Positions 54,841 to 64,000 of a stretch of 64,000 bases of DNA are shown piece by piece. The position numbers were made by a program, and so were the translations under genes. Each line of letters opens with the position of its first letter. Positions within the stretch are counted from its first letter, which is position 1. The stretch is from Marisa cornuarietis (Eukaryota > Mollusca > Gastropoda > Architaenioglossa > Ampullariidae): positions 5,243,001-5,307,000 of the forward strand of contig SMMW01000025.1 of the NCBI GenBank assembly GCA_004794655.1, written 5' to 3'. Under the pieces are notes generated by a model. The model was given only the letters and a program-made list of their open reading frames with translations. It was not told the origin of the DNA and made no database searches.

Positions 54841-56077
54841 GGAAAGTGTCTTGGTTGATTCTGCTAATCGTGACAACCAGGACCTACTTCTTATGGCACT
54901 GACAGGAGCATATGGTAGCTACACACAAGAAGAGGTGGATAATGCACTCATCCGAGCTGCCATCAATGGAAATAGTCGCTGTGTGTCACTGTTACTGGAC
55001 TGGAATGCAGACTGTGATGCAGAAGACATGGATGGTGATACCCCTTTGATGCTAGCTGCTTGCAACAACCATGTTGATGTTGTCCAGCTGCTCATCAATG
55101 CTGGTTGTGGTGTTAACCATGTCAGCGACCGTCATCGCACAGCTTTGCATATGGCAGCTTGGGTTGGCAATGTCAAGGTTTGCCAGATGCTTCTACATGC
55201 CGGGGCAGATCCCACCATTCAAGAAATGTATGGAGATACTGCACTGATGCTTGCTGCACACCGGTCTCCAGATGTTGCCAGTCTTTTGGTAAAACACAAG
55301 CAGGCAATCAACATTAAAAATGAAAACGGAGACACTGCACTCAACTGTGCAGCAAAGGCAGGCCATACAGAGAGTGTTCGGGTTTTAGTAGAAGCAGGTG
55401 CAGATATCAATGCCAGAAACAGAAACGGAGAAACAGCTCTAATGTATGCCACATATGAAAATCATGTAGAAACTGCAAAACTCTTACTGCAATTAGGAAC
55501 AGATCCCAATATTGCCACCAATAGTGGCTTAGTGCCTCTCCATATTGCCTGCCAAAAAAAGATGGAAGAAATGTGTGAAGTACTTCTGCAAGGAGGGGCA
55601 GACCCAAATTTTTCTGACAAAAGTGGCCGGCGACCATTAACTTTTGCAGTCAGCAGTGGAAGAGCAAGAATTGTGCTTCTGCTGATCCAAGCTGGAGCAT
55701 GTTCACGATATCAAGGGCCAGCACTTTTCAACAAGAGGACAGTTGTAGTCTCCCCTTTGTACAAGGCATTGCTTGATAAAAGGCTTGATATAGCAGAAAT
55801 GCTATCAAGGACAGGGAGTAGCACCTCATCTGACCTGTTCCAAATCTACAAATGTGAAGAGCTACAGTCTGAGCTGGAAGATACAACACGTGGCCAAGAG
55901 GTGCTAGGCTACATCAAGAGCATTGCATGTTCACCTACAAGCTTGCGGCTGACGTGCCTGCAGGTGATACACTCTAAGGTTGGCAAACAACAAGGATGGC
56001 AGAATAAAATCAAGTCACTCCATATTCCTAGACCTCTTATAACATTTCTGCTACATGAGGACCTGATTCATTGTTAG
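54841..56077 (+). CDS. Ankyrin-repeat and SOCS-box protein (ASB-like), last exon
   Basis: ASB proteins are substrate receptors of Cullin5-ElonginB/C ubiquitin ligases: ankyrin repeats hold the target and the C-terminal SOCS box recruits the ligase. The exon begins after the acceptor CTTGTTTATAG in phase 2. Counting from the codon at 54851, eight ankyrin repeats run from about 28 to 286, with typical cores DGDTPLMLAA, RTALHMAAWVGN, NGDTALNCAAKAGH and NGETALMYA. A linker follows, then a SOCS box at about 362-404: SLRLTCLQVIHSKVG, then IKSLHIPRPLITFLLHED, matching the L-x-x-x-C (BC box) and L-P-x-P-x-x-L-x-x-YL pattern, with His-Ile-Pro for Leu-Pro-Leu-Pro. The first in-frame ATG is at 54893, inside the exon; with an upstream exon the true start is earlier. 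The whole repeat domain lies in one exon. Confidence 0.85.
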
Positions 56078-56336
56078 TGTGCTTAATGTGTACGTGCAAA
56101 TGTTTGTACATACAAGCATACATATAATGTCTGTCAGTAACACATGCACGTGTTGATGTGTACTCCTTTTTACACCATAGCATGTGTAAGAAATGTAAGA
56201 GTGCATGGACACACACACATATTCATGACATGTCAAAGCTTTCCATTGATGGGCTGGTCATGTGTATTTGTAAATTATGAGGATGAAATTCAGTGTGATT
56301 TGTGAAAAAAAAATGATCCTGTGATTAATTTGGTAC

Positions 56337-56342
56337 AATAAA
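56337..56342 (+). terminator. Polyadenylation signal of the ASB-like gene
   Basis: AATAAA lies 260 nt after the stop codon, with AT/GT-rich DNA downstream, giving a short 3' UTR. Confidence 0.6.
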
Positions 56343-56349
56343 ACTAAAA

Positions 56350-59325
56350 TGTTTGTTTTGTAATCCTTGTACTAATTTAAGCTATTCAAGTTATATATAT
56401 ATATATTTGGATATGCACACATATATATATATATATATATCTAGAGTATAATGCAGAAATGAACCTGTGGGATTTAGAGGAAATGACATACATTGTGGTA
56501 AAAATTATTCAATTGTGCCATATTTTTTTCTCCCACACTGAAAATTCTTTGATAATATTCAATAATGTAAAGTTAATAATATTTACAGAAATTTAGTAAA
56601 ATTTTGGAAAATAGGTTCTTTGGCTAGTTTCAGTGTGAATTATGAGGTTTGCAGACTAATTTGTTTCTATAATATATTTATTTATTTATTTATAAACTAA
56701 TTGATCACCAGCTGTAGTTAAGAGATGGTTTTTACATAAAGAATGGTGATGGATTTTGCAGTTGATTGAAGATACTGGACAGTGTTTGGAAACTATTTTC
56801 CTCTTTTTAGAACCCATGGGCATGTGGGTAGTTGGATATGTAAAAACTTTGAAACCCACCAGTGGCTCAGTTAAGAATTATGTATTTATTTTCATTGCAC
56901 TGTCAGGTGCACACACATACACGACACTTACTTAAGATCTTTCATGATAAGCACAGCTTTTCTCTAGTCAGATTTGCCTCATGCTGCTTAAATTTGTGGA
57001 CTTTTTCTTTTGAGTGATGTTATTCATGTGAGAATTGTGTTTGTAGTGCATTAAAAGTAATAGTTGTTGGGGGTTTTTTTTTGGAGGGGGGTTGCGTAAA
57101 ATGAATTTCAGACTGACAGATACGTAAGCTTATATCAGATGGACATATAGCTAAGTTTATTTCAGTTATTTTGGATAGCTTTCGATAATGTTTGAAGTAC
57201 TGTTTGGTGTGTTCTCCCTAGAACTCCATTACTTTATTCATTAATATTTTAATCTCAGAGTTTGGTAGATAACTGCTGTCTGTCCTTTGCATATGCCTTG
57301 GTCTAAGAACAGCCAGTCTTGATTAGATTATGTCATAGTCAGCAAGTTAACACATAGCTGTAATGGTGCATATATGTTGATATCAAGCAGTTAGATATTT
57401 GTTTTTGCACGTTTTTGAAAAAAAGCCCTGGCCTCTAGACATTACTTGAGTAAGGTAATCGGGGAGATACTTGCTGTATGAGTGAATTGTTTGTAATTAC
57501 ATAAGAAAAACTCAAAAATGATGATTTTGAAATGGTGATGTTTGACAATACGTCACTTAAAAATCTAAAGGTCATGTACTTGTGCATTTTGTGTGAGACG
57601 TAAAATAGAGACCTTCCCGTTCCAATGTGACTTTAAATCTTTTATCATATTCTGGCTCTTTGTCTGTCGACAGCATTGATGACGGTTCATTATGCTTATG
57701 TACACTGACAATATGACAGAAACTCAAACCCCAGTAAGACCCAAATTATCAGATATTTTACTTAGTTAAGCTAGTTTGGATGTTGACATTTGTGACATCT
57801 CAGAGTTATCCCAGTTAAACTGACTTTGAACTAACACACACACTATAGATGAGCCCTGTAAAGTGTCCATGGTTAAGGTGAAAGTGTTGACATCTGCATT
57901 GCCTGAGTAATACCATTGAGTCACACAACACATTGTAATTACCTGACCTTGCTGAAATGTTTGCAAATGGTTTGCTTATAGCTTTGTAATGTGATATTTT
58001 GTTGTCATATTGCTTGTAATGTGAAGTCTTGTAATCTTATTGTTTGTAATTTGTAACTTGGTTGCTGATGAACAGATCTGTAATGTTGGTCATTTTTGTA
58101 GTGCGTCAGTTGTGTTCAGTTCTCATCTACCAGTCACCATTTCAATCATTGGAAACCTTGTTGGCAGTACTTAATCAAGTAAGCATGCAAAAGAAAAAAA
58201 TCAGTAGTTTATTTTTAATAGCTTGTAGAGTTGCGTTAATGCCATGCAAGAATAATAGTGAGTTATTTATAAGGGATTTATGTTGTTTGTCAGTTTTCAA
58301 GGTTAACCTGTTTATACATTTTACTTAATTATGCCCTATAATACTATATGGCATATTATGAATGTATAGAAGTCCTGGGTGGATTCACTGAGCACATTTT
58401 TAGTAAACGTCGGTCATATGGTATAGCTACAGTCTTTTAGTGTCTCAAGCAGAACAGGCTTAAGTATTTGGCATGTTGGAGTACTTGTCAAGCAAAAAGA
58501 TGTGATGTTTATTTACAGGTGTTTTATAATAATCTTTGTTAACTCTTATATCAGATTACTGGACTGTTGTTGATTACTTATCACACATAACAAGATATGT
58601 GCCTGAGTTAAAGTTTAGATGTGATGTGATGTGCATGTGTACAAACCTCTCCTGTGATCTGAGAATGCTATACATTTGTTGAACCACCCATTGGTGAAAT
58701 AAAGTTGGTCCCATTTTTTAAAGATTTCTTTTTTACAGTGTGTCTAATGTCAGCCTGATGTGTCTCTGTTAGATAAAATAATCTACATATAAATTGGATT
58801 GATGTGCATGATATAATAATTGTTACTGATCCCATGTAAAACCTTATAGCAACCATCCTTAGACTGATCTGGGAAGCTTTTAAAGGCTATCCTGAGAGTG
58901 GAATTGTTTTTAAGTAAGTGGGTTTAGTTTATTAAAAGATACTAGTTCCTGTAATATGGCTTTCTTTTTCATTAAAGAAATTGGAGCCATTTCTTACCTG
59001 GGTTTGTAAAGAAGTCTTGAAGCTATTGTGCTCTCCAAAGTCGGCTCAGATTGGGCAGTGGTTCATTAACTTATGCTTGATGCTCATGTGTTGTTCAGCA
59101 ACGCCATTAGTTAGAATTCCGGTCAATGCACAGCTGCTTCCAATAATAACTAGCCAGGGTACCAGTCTACAGTACCAAATGCAACACTCCTTTATTTGTG
59201 AGATAATAATTCACTACACATTGCAACAAACTGATGAAAGTTGTACGTTTCCTGCCAGCAGCTTCTTCCACTTTTCATGACACATGCATGTAAAAACACA
59301 CACACCCATGTATATGTATACTGTA

Positions 59326-59357
<32 letters not shown>

Positions 59358-61030
59358 AATGCGTCCATACAGTAGAAGCAAATGCAACACAAACATATGT
59401 GAGTAAAGCAGTTACAACGAATTGAAAGTGAGCTGGTAATTTTAGTGGAAGAGACATGAAGAATACAGTGTAAATCTAAACACAGACTGGTTGAACAGCT
59501 GCAGCACTTGATTCCATCACATCTTGCTACGCTGATGCCACTCAAGGTCAGTTAAATAAACTTGACTCAACTAAGTGGTATTAGCATGCTATATATATAT
59601 ATCTTTTACTGTACAACTTTTACTGCCCTCAATTTTTGCTTCATTTATTTGGGAGACCCAAGAGTTATTTTACTGTTACTAATTTCTATGCAAACACTGT
59701 GGCAAATTGTGCTGGTGCTTTTTGATACATCACTTTTTGCAGCGTGGTGGATATTTTGAAGTCATCTTTAGCTGGAAATCCAATGGTGACCATGTAGTCA
59801 AAATCTGAATCTCTTGACTGTAGAACAAAAATTAATTTCCTCAGTGGTGTTTCAAATCAGTGTACCAGCAAGGCTGCAAGATATTCTCTTACTTCTGTCA
59901 CTTTATGATGAATTTTGCTGTGAAGTACGCTTGTTTGGTTACTCAGCTTTTGTTTTTGACATGAACAAAGCTTTTTTTATGGTAGAAAAATACTGATGCT
60001 GCATTTCACGTTCCCATGTCTGTAAGAAGTCTGAGAATGTGTACTTAGTGTTGCTCTGTACACTGAACTAGTCCAAAAACACAAGTGCTGCAGCATGTGC
60101 TTGTACTATATGGGAAAAGGGAGCTCCGCTATCACTCCTTAAAGGTCCATATATAGGAGGGTGCAAAATTTGTTGGTTGGGTAAAATCGATCAAGATACC
60201 ATTTTCCCAAATCCAGGTGAATATACCCCCTTCTATTCTCAAAATACACATCTTCAAACATCACCGCGAACAGAAAGAGGCCCGTGAACAGAAAGAGGCC
60301 AAAATCATGAGGTAACATTGGACACATGCCTCTAACACATATAGTCTCAGCTCTCCCTCAGAGTTAAGTCATGTACAATCTTGACGTCTGTATCTTTCAC
60401 TTCTTTCTGTGTCTTTGAAGGCGCGTAGAGCTGAACTGGAAATAATATCTTGCACTATATAAGCTTTACCCACTCGATCAGTAGAAAGCAAAATAACCGA
60501 CTCCCAATTCTAGACTTGTAATGTGACCATCGTGTCCTCATCCAGTGCACCCTATTAAGGGTTGCATGTGATCCATTTCCTTCTGGCTCAAGTTTTTTTT
60601 GTTTTTTTTTTTAAAGAACATAAATGATCGGATTATGCGTACCTGACGATAAGCTGCTTTATGTACGTATTCAAAATTAATTAGAAGTGGAAGCCTTCCT
60701 GGCTCAGCATGCAAATGAATGCACGCTCTTGGCCCGTACGAAAGGACTGATTCTATTTTTGAGGTATACACACGCACTCATAGCTGACCGAGAACTTGTT
60801 TGGGGCTGCGTGTACCGCTCGATCGTTCCCTCCCCTTTAAATGTAGTCAGACCTGTGTAAACCTTGTCCCTTTATTTTTTCCTTATTTCAAGTGCGAGAG
60901 AATTTAAGTACCATTGCGCTGTGTATAAGTGTTCTCGTCCGCTGTCAAGTGGTTCACTCGTAATCCCTTATCTATCCGCTTTTAGCTATCAGTAACTTTG
61001 TACTTTTGTAGTACGAGTTAGGTACGTATA
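56350..61030. other. Intergenic AT-rich DNA
   Basis: It holds TA tracts at 56394-56406 and 56423-56440, a CA tract at 59330-59356, a short direct duplication at 60268-60300 (GAACAGAAAGAGGCC twice) and many short unsupported frames. No exon was recognised. Confidence 0.4.
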
Positions 61031-61040
61031 GTAGAATAAA

Positions 61041-61260
61041 AAAAAAGGTAAAGGTCATCCCATAACCTTTTCAGGTCGTGGGGGAGTGAGGTGTTAGAGA
61101 CCCCACTTTTCTCGGGGCCAGCTTTTACATGAGGGTGGTGCCAATCTCCTCTCCCTCGCTGCCTTACCTTCCCCAACTCTCTATGGAGTCAGGCACCCAT
61201 TCCCGTCAGCTGGGTCGACTGGGGGAAGTATGCGGCGCGTATCGGGAATTGAACAAGCGC
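61041..61260 (+). repeat. Suspected dispersed non-coding repeat
   Basis: GGTAAAGGTCATCCCATAAC + CTTTTCAGGTCGTGGG..GAGACCCCAC..CATGAGGGTGGTGCCAATCT looks like a compact high-GC element in AT-rich surroundings. It seems familiar as a repeat in invertebrate genomes, but only one copy is in this window, so the call rests on memory. Confidence 0.3.
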
Positions 61261-61269
61261 GCTCTAGGT

Positions 61270-62140
61270 TCGGACGCCAATGCAAATAGATCCATTCTAG
61301 TGAAATCCATAATGCCTCTTTGTATGTGTGACTCACCACGTGTCGTACGTTAATTGTTCTCGCCGTATGAACGTAATGAACATACATTTCTTGGGTAAAC
61401 GAAACTTGTACGTCTCGTCGTAAAATAGCGAACAAAAGCAGTTGTGAAACACCGAACACACATATGATGAATGTATGAAGCCATCCGACATGGATCAGCT
61501 GAACGAAACACGAAGAGAAGACACTTTTGGAAAAAGCAGGGTCTTTGGGGGGTTCTAAGGTCAGCTAAGTGCAAGTGTGTTCGAGTAGATGGAAGGAAAA
61601 AAGAAGACAACGTATAAGGTATTACACGAGATCGCTTACTCCACGAGTGAAAACTAAAACTTCAGTGGGAATTCTTCTTGGAAAATTTCGTCCTATTCCC
61701 TGGAGCAACAATAAAGAGGCCCGTGACTATGATTATGGTTCGGCCGCAGCACGAATTAATTTACATATAAGCAATATAACTCTGTGGCCGCAGTCGGGCG
61801 CAGTGTGTGCCTTTTAAAAAGTGGGTCAGTCCCCACTTCACGACTTTTCGCGTACGGACATACGTACTTTGCGTCTACCACACGGTTTATTTACAAAGTC
61901 TAAGTTATAGACAAATAGTTGGAAATATGGACTGGGGGAACTTGTTTGTCACGCTGTTACGTGGTGTTTATGAAACATTTTGTTGTTTATTAAATTTTTT
62001 GGGAAAGAACTAAAGTGAGTGAGAAAGAGAGAGAGAGAGCGCGAGAGAGATCGAGTATTTATTTGGCAGTCGGGTATCCAGCACCTCGCGCACACGAAAG
62101 CCAAAGTCGTCTGTAACTGGCGGCGCCTTGCTGCAGAGTG
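61270..62140. other. Intergenic DNA, no gene recognised
   Basis: No supported exon; a short GA run lies at 62020-62050. Confidence 0.4.
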
Positions 62141-62146
62141 TGTGTA

Positions 62147-62243
62147 GTCTCGGGTGCGCGTGTGTGCAGTCTCGGGTGCGCGTGTGTGCAGTCTCGGGTG
62201 CGCGTGTGTGCAGTCTCGTGTGCGCCTGTGTACAGTCCCGTGC
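62147..62243. repeat. 22-bp minisatellite, 4-5 copies
   Basis: The unit GTCTCGGGTGCGCGTGTGTGCA is repeated head to tail, the last copies with substitutions (GTCTCGTGTGCGCCTGTGTACA). Confidence 0.95.
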
Positions 62244-62249
62244 GGGTTC

Positions 62250-63835
62250 ATCGTGTGTGAGGTGGCCTAGCTGGTTTCTCGCGGGGCATTTCGCATGTGA
62301 GGTGGTGTCTAAGCAGCCGTTGCACCAACATGCCTGTTGTAGGGACACTGGGCGGAGCTGGGTAACTGCATTTATCATACTTTTTTTCCTCACAAGCTTG
62401 ACTGTCGATAATGTTGTTAGCAGTTTATAGATACGTTGTGCGGGCTTCACTGCACCCTTCAGGCCTTGTTCTGTCACAATGCTCGATTATGTTCTTTCCC
62501 CACAGTCTAATTTAATAGTTTAACAGTTTATTGAGCTTATGCACGTTGTTTATTCTCATGACTGCTTGGGTGTACAGATGTATGCTTTCATGTCTGTGTG
62601 TCTTTGCGTGTATGCTCGTGTATGCATGCTAGATTTGTGAAGTTCGTGCGCTCGTTTTTTTTTTGGTTTAAATTGTCCGCTACGTTCCTGCAGGTTTGGC
62701 AGAGGTGCTCGTCCACACGATTTTTCTGTGAAACAGTATATATTTTATACATAAAAATTTGGAACTACGAATCTAAGAGTTTTTAACTGTTGGTACGATA
62801 TTTTTGGGTCGCGGCGATTAATATTACTATTTTGTTAAATTCTGTTCGTTCCACAACTGATCCTAGTTTTCTGTCTTTCATTACCAATACTTTATAGTTT
62901 GCACGTCTGCGCTGCAACCATGCGAGCATAGTAAGCTACCCAACAGATCGACTTTCGTCTACACGAACCGACGTTCCCTCTGGTGCTGAAAATCGAAAGC
63001 AGATCGTTCTAAGGAAATCATAAAATATAGCAAATGACTTTTATCTCCAAAAAAAGTCCCCCAAAACATGCAGTCACAGATCGAGAAGGGTGTAGCAGAA
63101 ATGTTCCCCAATACGAATTTTTCCGTACTTTTATAATTTCTAAAACAGGAGAAAAAAATGGGGTGTGAAAATGCAAAAGATTTCTTCATTTTCATTTATA
63201 ATCTGTTAAGATTTTTATTCTCCTACAAAATACGGATTTTGGACGCAGAATATGAAAAATGGCACCCAGCAATGCGGATTCCGTCTGGTAAGGGTGAGCA
63301 CATCTGATTTTTAAAGGAACGAAACATTTTTCACTACTAGTGTAGCTATACTCGAGTTGACCAGTTATAAAATTTCAAATTATACTTCACACTATCTCTT
63401 AAACCACTATATTTATTAGAACTGATATGTCTGTGATAAATAAACACGCTCTAGTTTTTAGCTTCTATCGCAGTCTTTCAGTTGCTGAAGAAAACACCAC
63501 GCACATTTGCTGATTTTTATGCCGTCTTTGGAACAGTTCTGTTATGACAGCTAAACCCCTACCCCCCCCCCCCTTAAAAAAAAGAAGAAAAAAAGAGATA
63601 TACATAACGAACGTACGTGGACAGAATTGCAAAGAGATATTCTCAGGTCAGAATGAAACATCAATCCGTAATGGAGACAGCACTGCGACTGAAGTGTTCT
63701 CCAAACAGACGACACGGCACACACCCCTCCCTTCCTCCCACCAGCGTTCCCGTTCCTTTGCTCACTGAGCCAGCGCGCTTTTCATGTTACACGGTACATT
63801 GAGCCAGCGCGTGTCATTGAGGAGGGGGGCGGGCG
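62250..63835. other. Intergenic DNA, no gene recognised
   Basis: Only short unsupported frames and a poly-C/poly-A junction at 63560-63596. Confidence 0.4.
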
Positions 63836-63885
63836 GTGGTGCAACGGTTAGCGCCTGTCCCCAGCAGTCAGTCATACCTCGACCA
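63836..63885 (+). repeat. tRNA-like SINE head, tentative
   Basis: GGTGGTGCAACGGTTAGCGC + CTGTC resembles the 5' part of tRNA-derived SINEs with an A box (TGGTGCAACGGT). The following CATACCTCGACCAG is only a poor B box, and no tail is seen. Confidence 0.3.
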
Positions 63886-63929
63886 GCACTTGTCTTTTTT
63901 TTTTTTGAGGTGGGGGGGGGCACATGAAT

Positions 63930-64000
63930 AGCTAACAGGGCTCGCACCCTTCCTGTTTTGGACGATAGTGAGCAGGTCCTGTCCTGTACAGGACGACCAG
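63930..64000 (-). mobile_element. Antisense LINE end, cut by the window edge
   Basis: On the minus strand the last bases contain TGGTCGTCCTGTACAGGAC, then GGACCTGCTCACTATCGTCC. This shares CTGGTCGTCCTGTACAGGAC with the 3' part of the LINE at 30660-30680 and translates to QDLLTIVQNR. The rest of this copy should lie beyond base 64000. Confidence 0.6.

Overview
This window looks like nuclear DNA from an animal, probably a marine invertebrate and possibly a mollusc. Genes are split by long introns, GC content is moderate, microsatellites and minisatellites are dense, and there are several non-LTR retrotransposon lineages plus hAT and piggyBac elements. The mollusc call is inference; nothing in the sequence names the species. 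There are no bacterial operons, CRISPR arrays or convincing rRNA/tRNA genes.

Layout. 1-7.4 kb: repeats and a fragment of an SLC1 (glutamate/amino-acid) transporter lying between two blocks of the same 60-bp minisatellite. 7.49-13.54 kb, minus strand: the best gene in the window, a multi-exon single-pass membrane protein assembled here exon by exon from splice sites and reading phase. It has a signal peptide, an acidic stalk with three Lys-Arg-Gln sites, a SEA-like domain, a Cys-rich/EGF domain, one membrane helix and a short tail. It has a TATA box and a perfect CRE octamer upstream of its start. About 2.3 kb further upstream is a tandem array of seven 50-bp units, each carrying a perfect TGACGTCA. 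16-40 kb: mostly repeats, including a 2.56-kb hAT-like element with near-perfect 8-bp target duplications, a second partial copy of the same family, and a LINE fragment with an inverted 5' part. 40.7-41.0 kb: a candidate minus-strand first exon with two CRE octamers upstream. 41.1-45.2 kb: a 5'-truncated Tx1/L1-like LINE with an uninterrupted 1225-codon frame. 48.2 kb: the last exon of an unidentified plus-strand gene. 50.2-52.2 kb: a decayed LINE interrupted by a piggyBac-type MITE at TTAA; a second copy of this MITE lies inverted at 54.5 kb. 53.4-56.3 kb: the 3' exons of an ankyrin-repeat/SOCS-box (ASB-like) gene. 56.4-64 kb: intergenic, with a 22-bp minisatellite, a suspected dispersed repeat and, at the right edge, an antisense LINE end.

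The genes do not form an operon or pathway. The most interesting unit is the SEA-EGF membrane-protein gene together with its CRE-rich upstream DNA.
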